DNA of 54,919 nucleotides from an uncultured Alcanivorax sp. (GTDB lineage Bacteria; Pseudomonadota; Gammaproteobacteria; Pseudomonadales; Alcanivoracaceae): assembly GCA_913055795.1 (NCBI GenBank), contig CAJXLA010000006.1, forward strand, positions 1-54,919. Direction: 5' to 3'. Shown here one piece after another: positions 7,578 through 15,224 of the stretch. Numbering within the stretch: the first letter of the stretch is position 1; each line of letters starts with the position of its first letter. The translations under genes and the position numbers were made by a program. The notes beneath the pieces were generated by a model. That model did no database searches. It was not told the DNA's origin and worked only from the letters and a program-made list of their open reading frames with translations.

Positions 7578-9002
7578 ATGATTCCATTGCCCGATCAGGA
7601 CCGGCGCCTACGCTCCCTGCCCTGGGTGACTCTGGCGATCATGCTGGTGTATCTGCTGGTATTGCTGACGTATCAGAGCCAGGAACAGCAACAACGGCGG
7701 GCCTTGCTGAACTGGTATCAGGAGAACGGTCTGTTCAGCATGGAGTGGGACAATTATCTGTCCTGGCTGCGCATCAATGGCCGGGGAGAAAAAGCCGCGG
7801 CCCTGGCGGAACAACGTAAAGCGGGCAACGACATCGAGCCCTTTCTGGATATGGCCTTCAATCCGCGCTTCGAAGCGGAAAACCGTGAGCGCGGCAGTGA
7901 CTACTGGTCCCGGCAAGAGTTCCAGCAATGGAAAGACCAGCGCGAGGCCTTCCGGCAACGCGCGCGCGAGCTGCCCCGTTACTTTGCCGGACTGATGCCC
8001 TCGGACCCACGTCCGGGGCGTTTCCTGACCTGGCATTTTCTGCATGATGGCCTGATGCACTGGACGCTGTGCCTGCTGGTACTGGCGCCCTTCGCCTGGC
8101 CACTGGAGGCGCGACTGGGCAAGGCGCGTAGTCTTGTCCTGTGGCTGCTGGGCGGGGTGGCGGCCGGGCTGGGCCCCGTGTGGCTCTTCCCCGAGCATTA
8201 TGATCCGGTGATCGGCAGCAGTGCCGTGGTGTCCGCCTGGATCGGCGCCTTTGCCAGCCTTTTTGCCGGGCGGCGCATCCCCTTCGGCTATATTCGTCCA
8301 CGCACCCGTCAAACGGCGACACGGGAGCTGCCCGCGCTGGTCCTGCTGCCGTTGTGGGTGCTGTTCCCCCTGTACGCCTTTATGCGCACCGACGACGGCG
8401 CGGTTCTGCTGAGCGCCCAGTTGTTCGGCCTGGCCGGCGGCGCTCTGCTGGCACAGCTGATTCAGGACACGGGGATGCAGCAGCAAGAAGCTGATACTGA
8501 AGACGAGCAGGACCGTGCCTGGGCCCGAACCCTGACCGAAGGCTGGGAGGCCCTGGCACGCTTCGAGTTCACTGATGCCGAGAAGTACTTCCGCCAGGCG
8601 CGGGACTACCGCCCCGATGATTTCGACGCCCTGAGTGGGCTTTTTCTGGTCCGCAAGGTCCAGCCCGAGACGGAGAGTTTCCAGGCGACGCTGCGGGAAA
8701 TGCTCCAACGACGTCCAGAGGATGTGGACGAAGGACGTCAGCGCGAACAGCTGCTTCATCAGCTGGTGCGCGAGGAGCGCCTGGCGGCGCTGCCGGAGGG
8801 CCTGCAGCTGGAAATCGCCTGGGTGCTGGCGCGTGCCGGCAATCCGCAACAGGCTGAACCCATTGTCGCGGACGCATTGGAGCGCAACAGCGACGACCCT
8901 CATCTGGCACGAGCACTGCACGCGCTGGCCGAGGCCTGGGAGAAAAAGGGGGATTCTGCCCGGGCCGAGGGCTTTCGGCACAAGGCGCAGGGCACCGCCT
9001 GA
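7578..9002 (+). CDS. rhomboid-like pseudoprotease fused to a TPR domain
   Basis: A 474-residue membrane protein. One N-terminal helix (about 15-32) is followed by a roughly 100-residue extramembrane stretch, then a rhomboid-like six-helix core (about 150-290), then a cytosolic TPR-like region (about 320-470, starting GWEALARFEFTDAEKYF). The core keeps the active-site GSS (Ser215) but has Ala where rhomboids have the last Gly of GxSG. At the catalytic His position it has Gln281 (SAQLFG, where active enzymes have AHLGG). It is therefore probably not a protease. The ATG at 7578 has GGAGA upstream. It ends 11 bases from a convergent TPR gene and sits between corC and lnt. Confidence 0.65.
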   Translation: MIPLPDQDRRLRSLPWVTLAIMLVYLLVLLTYQSQEQQQRRALLNWYQENGLFSMEWDNYLSWLRINGRGEKAAALAEQRKAGNDIEPFLDMAFNPRFEAENRERGSDYWSRQEFQQWKDQREAFRQRARELPRYFAGLMPSDPRPGRFLTWHFLHDGLMHWTLCLLVLAPFAWPLEARLGKARSLVLWLLGGVAAGLGPVWLFPEHYDPVIGSSAVVSAWIGAFASLFAGRRIPFGYIRPRTRQTATRELPALVLLPLWVLFPLYAFMRTDDGAVLLSAQLFGLAGGALLAQLIQDTGMQQQEADTEDEQDRAWARTLTEGWEALARFEFTDAEKYFRQARDYRPDDFDALSGLFLVRKVQPETESFQATLREMLQRRPEDVDEGRQREQLLHQLVREERLAALPEGLQLEIAWVLARAGNPQQAEPIVADALERNSDDPHLARALHALAEAWEKKGDSARAEGFRHKAQGTA

Positions 9003-9013
9003 ATCCGGGCGGA

Positions 9014-10417
9014 TCAGCCTTCCAGTCCCAGCTCCCGACGGCATTGGGCCGCCTCGTCCTGCACCTGCTGATCCCGGTACCGCTGTTCCACGAACTTGAT
9101 GAACTGGTTGGCCTTGCCGGTGAGCTTGAACTGCTCCACCAGCACCCGGGCCACAAACAGATAGGCCTCGGCCACGCCCGGCCAGGTGGGCGCGCGTTTG
9201 TGCAGATCCTGGAGCATCTGCACCGCTTCCTTGTACCGACCCTGATCCGCCAGCACCCCGGCGAGATCCCGGCTCAGCTGGCCCGTGTCCGGCTTGAAGG
9301 CCGGATCGAGTTCCCGATAGAACGACACCAGCGACGGCATACGATAGTCCTGCCCGCTCAGATGCACGGCATTGAGATACTCACAGGCATGATCCAGTAG
9401 CGCCTGATTTTCACGCAAAGCGCTCAGCAACCTGAAATAGTCATCATGGTACTGCAGGGATTTGCTGTTCTTCTCCAGTAGCTGGCGATAGGCCTTGACC
9501 ACCTTGCCGTACTGACCCGCCTTCATCAGCACTTCGCGGCGCCGCTCCGCCTCGGGTCGGGCCGCGTTGCGGTTCCTTCGCCCCTTACGGTCCCGGCTGA
9601 AGCCCAGGGGACCGGCATACTGGTAGCCCAGATACCCCAGGATGTGCACAAAAGCGAACCAGAACCACAAAACCGGCAAAGCCGCCATGGGCCAGGCGGC
9701 CGCAGCGGGCAGCAGATCCACGGCCACGCTGGCCACCGCAGAGACGGCCAGGAAACCGGCAAACAGCACCGGCACCAGAATCCAGTAGCTTATATTCAAC
9801 GCCACCAGGGTAGCCCCCGCGTTACGCAAATCCAGGATAGCCGCCGGATTGTCCTCTTCCTGGGCACCCAGCACCATCGCCGGCAGGACACACCAGAGCA
9901 ACAGCGCCAGCAGGGAACCGGCGATCAACCCGAGGTACCACCACGCCGCACCTATGCCGGTAACAGCCAGGGCGAACAGCGCCCACTGGGCCAGACCCTG
10001 AGGCCAACCCTTGCGCTCACCGAACGCGCCCGGCCCCGGCGGACTCATGTTGCCGCGAATGCTGTCCGCGATGATGCGATGGCCCAGTTTGCCGCATAGC
10101 GCCCCCGCAGCCAGCACGGCCAGGACACCCACGAGGTTACGGGGTGCCACGGCTGCCACGAGCAAGGGCAGCAAGGCGGCCAGCACAGGCCCGGGCGCCA
10201 GTGGGTAGCGCACGAAATGGGCCAGAATGGTCCAGAACCAGGGACCCTCGACCCCGGCACTCACGGGTTTGAGCCAGTCATTGCAGACAAAACACCAGGC
10301 ACTGCGCTCGCTCTCGGCCGGCTGTACGGCGGCACAAGCATCACACAACAGCAAGCCGTCGTGGGCACAGTGCCAGCTCGCTTCCTCACCGGGATGGTAC
10401 TTGCAGATCTGTTTCAT
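9014..10417 (-). CDS. B-box-like zinc-finger, membrane and TPR protein
   Basis: A 467-residue protein with three parts. An N-terminal Cys/His-rich segment (CKYHPGEEASWHC, then LLCDAC and CFVC within the first 55 residues) resembles a B-box-type zinc finger. A hydrophobic region (about 70-260) has several predicted membrane helices. A C-terminal alpha-solenoid (about 290-465) has TPR-like helices (QYGKVVKAYRQLLEKN and later repeats). No enzymatic motif was seen. The start at 10417 has GGAG 7 bases upstream. It is convergent with the pseudo-rhomboid TPR gene with only 11 bases between them, and divergent from lnt. The shared membrane-plus-TPR plan suggests a joint scaffold role, which is inference. 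Confidence 0.6.
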   Translation of the reverse strand: MKQICKYHPGEEASWHCAHDGLLLCDACAAVQPAESERSAWCFVCNDWLKPVSAGVEGPWFWTILAHFVRYPLAPGPVLAALLPLLVAAVAPRNLVGVLAVLAAGALCGKLGHRIIADSIRGNMSPPGPGAFGERKGWPQGLAQWALFALAVTGIGAAWWYLGLIAGSLLALLLWCVLPAMVLGAQEEDNPAAILDLRNAGATLVALNISYWILVPVLFAGFLAVSAVASVAVDLLPAAAAWPMAALPVLWFWFAFVHILGYLGYQYAGPLGFSRDRKGRRNRNAARPEAERRREVLMKAGQYGKVVKAYRQLLEKNSKSLQYHDDYFRLLSALRENQALLDHACEYLNAVHLSGQDYRMPSLVSFYRELDPAFKPDTGQLSRDLAGVLADQGRYKEAVQMLQDLHKRAPTWPGVAEAYLFVARVLVEQFKLTGKANQFIKFVEQRYRDQQVQDEAAQCRRELGLEG

Positions 10418-10509
10418 TATGATTCTCCGGTGCGCATTTCGCCCCCACACCGAATGAACCGGGGGCTGGCACTTATTTCGTATTCTTCATGATTCCCGGG
10501 ACAGACTCA

Positions 10510-11982
10510 ATGCACAACCCATGGCGTGGCCGCTTCCTGGCCTTGATCGCGGGGCTGCTCTACCCCCTGGCCTTTGAACCCTGGGGCTGGTGGCCCCTGG
10601 TGCTGCTCAGCCCGGCGCTGGGTTGGTGGAGCTTGCGGTCCGTACCCGTGCGCGAGGCCGTGCTGCGGGGCTGGATCTACGGGCTGGGGCTGTTCGGTCT
10701 GGGGGTGTCCTGGGTGCACGTGAGCATTCATGTCTATGGCGCCACCCCCTTGTGGCTGGCCGTACCCATGACCGCCGCCTTCGCCGCCGTACTGGCGCTT
10801 TATGGCGCGCTGCTGTTCGGACTGACCCGGCGGCTCGGTGGTGGCGCGCTGGTCTTCGCCGGACTCTGGGTGCTGGTCGACTGGGTACGTGGTTGGCTGC
10901 TCACCGGTTTTCCCTGGCTCTATCCCGGCTATGCCCTGGTGGATACACCCCTGGCCGGTCTGGCACCACTGGGCGGTATCTGGTTGATGTCACTCGCCGC
11001 GGTACTCACGGGCGTGGGACTGGCCCAGCTGATCCTCGACCGCCGCCAGGCGTGGACCGCGCTGGTCCCTGCCCTGCTCGCCTGGCCAGGCGGCGCCGCG
11101 CTGGGACCCGGACACTGGGTGGATCCCGCAGGAGCGGCCCAGCCGGTAGCCCTGGTACAAGGCGATATCCCCCAGGACCGCAAGTGGCAGCAGACCCAGC
11201 GCGCCACCACGCGCCGGATCTACCGGAACCTGAGTCAGAATATCCCGGACGGGGCCCTGGTCATCTGGCCCGAGTCGGCGATCACCGCTTTCTACCAGGA
11301 TAGCCGGAACTACCTGGACCGGGTGGGCAAGACCCAGCTAGAAAACAATGGCGGGCTGATCACGGGCATTCCCTGGCGCCGATACGCCGGAGGGGAATGG
11401 CGCTATCACAACAGCATTACCGTGGTGGCCGGCGGCGACGGTGTCTACCACAAGCAAAAGCTGGTGCCCTTCGGCGAATATGTACCCCTGGAGAGCCTGT
11501 TGCGCGGGCTGATGCCCTTTTTCAACCTGCCCATGTCCAGCTTTACGCCGGGCGACCCGGATCAGCCCAACCTCCAGGCCCAGGGCCATGAAATCTCGCC
11601 CTTTATCTGCTACGAGATCCTGTACCCGGCCCTGGTGGCCCGGCGCAGCCGGGACAGCGATGCCTTGCTGACCATCAGCAACGACGCCTGGTTCGGCACC
11701 TCCGCCGGACCCCACCAGCACTTCCAGATGGCGCGCCTGCGCGCGCTGGAGACCGGGCGCTGGCTGCTGCGGGGCACCAACAACGGCATCACCGCCGTGG
11801 TGGGCCCGAACGGCAAAACCCGGGCCCGGGCGCCGCAATTCGAGCGCACCGTACTGGTGTCCGAATTTCGCCCCATGGAAGGCACCACCCCTGTCATGCG
11901 CTTCGGCGGCGCACCCTGGCTGTTGCTGGCGCTCGCCTGTGTCGTGCCGGGCGCCCGGCGCCATCTGCGCAAGGCTCACTGA
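10510..11982 (+). CDS. lnt: apolipoprotein N-acyltransferase
   Basis: A 490-residue inner-membrane enzyme that adds the third acyl chain to the N-terminal Cys of lipoproteins. Eight or so hydrophobic helices flank a periplasmic nitrilase domain (about 215-460). The catalytic triad is visible: Glu255 in WPES, Lys317 in KLVPFGEY and Cys367 in FICYE. The ATG at 10510 gives a family-like start (LIAGLLYPLAFEPWGWWPL), while an ATG at 10489 would add seven residues with no clear ribosome binding site. It belongs to the ybe cluster but is separated from corC by the two TPR genes. Confidence 0.95.
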   Translation: MHNPWRGRFLALIAGLLYPLAFEPWGWWPLVLLSPALGWWSLRSVPVREAVLRGWIYGLGLFGLGVSWVHVSIHVYGATPLWLAVPMTAAFAAVLALYGALLFGLTRRLGGGALVFAGLWVLVDWVRGWLLTGFPWLYPGYALVDTPLAGLAPLGGIWLMSLAAVLTGVGLAQLILDRRQAWTALVPALLAWPGGAALGPGHWVDPAGAAQPVALVQGDIPQDRKWQQTQRATTRRIYRNLSQNIPDGALVIWPESAITAFYQDSRNYLDRVGKTQLENNGGLITGIPWRRYAGGEWRYHNSITVVAGGDGVYHKQKLVPFGEYVPLESLLRGLMPFFNLPMSSFTPGDPDQPNLQAQGHEISPFICYEILYPALVARRSRDSDALLTISNDAWFGTSAGPHQHFQMARLRALETGRWLLRGTNNGITAVVGPNGKTRARAPQFERTVLVSEFRPMEGTTPVMRFGGAPWLLLALACVVPGARRHLRKAH

Positions 11983-12098
11983 AAACACCCCCTTTTGGAA
12001 CGACCGCACAGCACCGGAGATTTTCCGGTGGGTGCGAGCAATCCTTCCCCGGCTTCCTCACCCGGCGGAGCTCACGCGGCTGACGGGGGAGCCGGATC

Positions 12099-12341
12099 AT
12101 GCGTTTTGCCCTTCCCATCTGCATCATCCCCTTTGTCCTCGCCGCGGTGCCCGCGGCCCGCGCCCCCATGGGGGCGGCAACGACAAGGGACTGGACTCCG
12201 CCCAAGCGAATCAAGATGGCTCCGACCTGGGTCCAGCATGGCCGCGCCCGGGAACATGAACCCCGGGAGCCGGGCCTTGATCTGACCCTGCATGGGCACG
12301 TGGCATTGAACCTGGATAGATGCGCTATCCGGACAAGGTAA
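12099..12341 (+). CDS. possible small secreted protein (80 residues)
   Basis: A weak gene candidate. It has a GGGGGAG ribosome binding site about 8 bases before the ATG and a plausible signal peptide (hydrophobic 4-18, then AVPAARA). The remainder is Arg/His-rich and matches no known family. It lies alone in the lnt-pdo gap. Compositional chance in GC-rich DNA could produce it, so it is listed at low confidence. Confidence 0.3.
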   Translation: MRFALPICIIPFVLAAVPAARAPMGAATTRDWTPPKRIKMAPTWVQHGRAREHEPREPGLDLTLHGHVALNLDRCAIRTR

Positions 12342-12387
12342 TCTGGCATGGCCCGGGCTCCGGTCTTCCGCTCGGCGTTGTGAAACG

Positions 12388-12429
12388 CAGCGGCAGGATT
12401 CCCCCTCCGGCCCGCCGCTGGCGTTTTTT
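12388..12429 (+). terminator. probable intrinsic terminator before the sulfur operon
   Basis: A 7-bp stem CAGCGGC (12388-12394) with GCCGCTG (12414-12420), extendable with a bulge, is followed by GCG and six T. It would isolate the sulfur operon from upstream transcription. Confidence 0.6.
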
Positions 12430-12530
12430 CGCCCGGGTCCCGGCACCGGGGTCAGGACCGGGTTGTTGATAGCGTGCGGGAAGACTCTGTGGATTTATAT
12501 TCGTTTTCGATATATATATATAACTGAAAG

Positions 12531-12559
12531 TTGACTTTGCGCGCCTTCATCCCTATATT
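12531..12559 (+). promoter_or_regulatory. strong sigma70-type promoter of the sulfide-oxidation operon
   Basis: TTGACT at 12531-12536 and TATATT at 12554-12559 are separated by exactly 17 bases, which is near consensus. The AT-rich run at 12510-12522 could serve as an UP element. An AGGAGG ribosome binding site follows before the ATG at 12602. A sulfide-responsive ArsR-type repressor (BigR/SqrR class) often controls such operons elsewhere, but no convincing operator was identified here. Confidence 0.75.
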
Positions 12560-12601
12560 CGGGGGCAATCGGGAAATTCGCATTGATGCAGGAGGTGTTC
12601 C

Positions 12602-13468
12602 ATGTCCCGCCCCCAGGTTGAAGCCTTCTTCGATGAAGACACCTTTACCGTCAGCTATGTCGTGATCGACCCGGCCACCCGGCGCTGCGCCCTTGTCGAC
12701 TCCGTGCTCGACTACGACCCCAAGGCGGGCCGGACCGGCTATGCGTCCGCGGACCGCATCATCAACTATGTGCGCGAGCAGGACCTGGAGGTCGAGTGGT
12801 TGCTGGAAACCCATGTGCATGCCGATCATCTGTCGGCCGCGCCCTATCTGCAGGAGCAGCTCGGGGGCAAGCTCGCCATCGGTGCCAACATCCGCACCGT
12901 CCAGGACACCTTCGGCAAGGTGTTCAATGCCGGCACCGAGTTTGCCCGGGATGGCAGCCAGTTTGATCACCTGTTTACCGACGGCGAAACCTACAAGGTG
13001 GGCGAGATCGAGGCGAAGGCCCTGCACACTCCGGGTCACACGCCCGCCTGCATGACCCATGTGATCGGCGATGCCGGTTTCGTAGGCGACACCATCTTCA
13101 TGCCGGATTTCGGCACCGCCCGCTGTGATTTTCCCGGCGGCGATGCCCGGACCCTGTTCCACTCCATCCAGAAAATCATGGCGCTGCCTGATGACACCCG
13201 GCTTTTCATGTGCCACGACTACCTGCCCGACTCGCGTTCGGACTATGCGTGGGAAACCACGGTGGGTGAGCAGCGCAGAAACAACATCCATGTGCATGAA
13301 GGTGTCTCGGAAGACGACTTCGTCCAGATGCGCACCGAACGGGACAAGAAGCTGCAGATGCCGCGCCTGATTCTGCCTTCGGTGCAGGTAAACATGCGCG
13401 CGGGACACTTTCCGCCGGCCGAGGACAACGGCGTAAGCTATCTCAAGATCCCGGTGGACGCGCTTTGA
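12602..13468 (+). CDS. persulfide dioxygenase, metallo-beta-lactamase fold
   Basis: A 288-residue ETHE1/Blh-type persulfide dioxygenase, which oxidises glutathione persulfide to sulfite and GSH using a single iron. The metal motif HVHADH gives His71, His73, Asp75 and His76. HTPGH (His142-His146) and later Asp residues (GDTIF, MPDFG) complete the site, and CHDY near 205 is family-typical. The long C-terminal extension ending in YLKIPVDAL matches the Blh subgroup rather than glyoxalase II. It begins with an ideal AGGAGG and is the first gene of an operon with the SQR fusion, which would supply its substrate. Confidence 0.9.
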   Translation: MSRPQVEAFFDEDTFTVSYVVIDPATRRCALVDSVLDYDPKAGRTGYASADRIINYVREQDLEVEWLLETHVHADHLSAAPYLQEQLGGKLAIGANIRTVQDTFGKVFNAGTEFARDGSQFDHLFTDGETYKVGEIEAKALHTPGHTPACMTHVIGDAGFVGDTIFMPDFGTARCDFPGGDARTLFHSIQKIMALPDDTRLFMCHDYLPDSRSDYAWETTVGEQRRNNIHVHEGVSEDDFVQMRTERDKKLQMPRLILPSVQVNMRAGHFPPAEDNGVSYLKIPVDAL

Positions 13469-13491
13469 CAGACGACCCCAGGAGATACGAT

Positions 13492-15168
13492 ATGGCAGAG
13501 CGAGCGACGATCACCCCCTTTCTGTCCATTTCCGGCCAGATTCAGCCGGATGATGTGCCGGAGCTGGCCCGGGCGGGCGTGCAGACCATCATCAACAACC
13601 GTCCCGACGACGAATCGGACGATCAGCCGCGCAGCGCCGAACTGGAAGCGGCCGCGCGCGGACAGGGGTTGAACTATATCCACCAGCCGGTCGTCTCCGG
13701 CCGGATCACCGATGACAATGTGGCCGAATTCCGGCGTCTGTTCGACGAGGTTCAGGGGCCGGTTCACGCCTTCTGCCGCAGCGGTATGCGCTCGATCAGC
13801 CTCTGGGCCCTGTCCCGGGCCCCGCACGACTCCGTGGATTCAATCATCCAGGCGGCTGCGGACCACGGGTATGACCTGGGCGGTATCCGCGAACGCCTGG
13901 AGGCCACCGCCGGTTCACGCGAAACCAGCGGCAGCGACGCCGCCGCCTTTGATGTCCTGATCATTGGCGGCGGCGCGGCAGGACTGGCCTCGGCGGCCAG
14001 CCTGATCAAGCGCCGGCCCGGGCTGTCCGTAGCGGTCGTGGAGCCCCGCGACCAGCACTACTACCAGCCCGCCTGGACCCTGGTGGGCGGCGGCACTTTT
14101 GATCCCGCCGACACCGAGAGATCCATGGCATCGGTCATCCCCCGGGGCTGCAAGTGGATCCGCGCGGCGGCGGCCGGTTTCGAGCCCGACAACAATACCG
14201 TGGTGCTGGAGGACGGTGAACGGGTTCGCTATAGCAGCCTGATCGTGGCACCCGGACTCAAGCTGGACTGGGACGCCATCGAGGGCCTGCGCGAAACCCT
14301 GGGCAGCCATGGTGTCACCTCGAATTACCGCTTCGACCTGGCGCCCTATACCTGGGAACTGGTTCAGAACCTGCGCGGCGGCAAGGCGCTGTTCACCCAG
14401 CCGCCCATGCCCATCAAGTGCGCCGGCGCACCCCAGAAAGCGATGTACTTGTCCTGCGACCACTGGCTGCGCCAGGGGGCGCTGAACAACATCAAGGTCG
14501 AGTTCAACAATGCGGGAGGCGTGCTCTTCGGGGTGGAAACCTTCGTGCCGCCGCTGATGCAGTACGTAGAAAAATACGGCATCCATCTCGCCTTCAAGCA
14601 CAATCTGGTGAAGGTGGATGGCCCGGCCCGCAAGGCCTGGTTCGAGGTGACCGATGAGCAGGGCCAGGTAAGCACGGTGGAGAAGGACTTCGACATGCTT
14701 CACGTCTGCCCGCCGCAAAAGGCGCCGGATTTCATCCGCGAAAGCCCGCTGGCCAATGACGCGGGCTGGGTCGACGTCCATCCGGAAACCCTGCAACATC
14801 CCCGTTACCGCAATGTCTTCGCGCTGGGCGATGCCTGCGGCGCACCCAATGCCAAGACGGCGGCGGCGGTGCGCAAGCAGGCACCGGTGGTAGCGGAGAA
14901 CCTGCTCGCCGCACGGGACGCGCACACGCTGAATACGCTCTACGACGGCTATGGTTCCTGTCCGCTGACCGTGGAAAAGGGCAAGGTAGTGCTGGCCGAG
15001 TTCGGCTATGGCGGCAAACTGCTGCCCACCTTCCCCTTGCGCCCGGATGTGCCGCGGCGATCCATGTGGCTGCTCAAGGAGAAGCTCATGCCCTGGATCT
15101 ATTTCGACCTGATGCTCAAGGGCCGGGAATGGCTGGTAAACACCGAACACGGCACCCCGGGCGAGTAA
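13492..15168 (+). CDS. DUF442 phosphatase-like/rhodanese-like domain fused to sulfide:quinone oxidoreductase
   Basis: A 558-residue fusion. Residues 1-145 are a DUF442 (Blh N-terminal, protein-tyrosine-phosphatase-like) domain with the CRSGMR loop (Cys95, Arg100), which may bind or transfer sulfur. Residues 150-558 are a flavoprotein of the mitochondrial (type II) SQR kind: the FAD motif GGGAAG near 159-164, Cys residues in IKCAGAPQK and GDACGAP, then KTAAAVRKQAP and the terminal DGYGSCPL region. It oxidises sulfide, passing electrons to quinone and sulfur to an acceptor. The ATG at 13492 has AGGAGA 8 bases upstream; a TTG at 13465 overlapping the pdo stop is an alternative. The gene lies between pdo and sulP. 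Confidence 0.88.
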   Translation: MAERATITPFLSISGQIQPDDVPELARAGVQTIINNRPDDESDDQPRSAELEAAARGQGLNYIHQPVVSGRITDDNVAEFRRLFDEVQGPVHAFCRSGMRSISLWALSRAPHDSVDSIIQAAADHGYDLGGIRERLEATAGSRETSGSDAAAFDVLIIGGGAAGLASAASLIKRRPGLSVAVVEPRDQHYYQPAWTLVGGGTFDPADTERSMASVIPRGCKWIRAAAAGFEPDNNTVVLEDGERVRYSSLIVAPGLKLDWDAIEGLRETLGSHGVTSNYRFDLAPYTWELVQNLRGGKALFTQPPMPIKCAGAPQKAMYLSCDHWLRQGALNNIKVEFNNAGGVLFGVETFVPPLMQYVEKYGIHLAFKHNLVKVDGPARKAWFEVTDEQGQVSTVEKDFDMLHVCPPQKAPDFIRESPLANDAGWVDVHPETLQHPRYRNVFALGDACGAPNAKTAAAVRKQAPVVAENLLAARDAHTLNTLYDGYGSCPLTVEKGKVVLAEFGYGGKLLPTFPLRPDVPRRSMWLLKEKLMPWIYFDLMLKGREWLVNTEHGTPGE

Positions 15169-15224
15169 CTCGCTTGCCGGGATCCGCATGACGGCATCAT
15201 TGCGCTGATTCAGGGAGTTTTCGC

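Larger units (their letters stand above)
11983..12530. other. lnt-to-sulfur-operon intergenic region
   Basis: About 600 bases separate lnt from the persulfide dioxygenase. The stretch holds one weak small ORF (12099-12341), a terminator-like hairpin (12388-12429), and an AT-rich block with an alternating TA run at 12510-12522 just upstream of a promoter. Nothing else was recognised. Confidence 0.5.

Noticed and set aside
12510-12522. TA run as a phage or plasmid origin feature
   Set aside because: It directly abuts a good sigma70 promoter and no iterons, DnaA boxes or replication genes are near.
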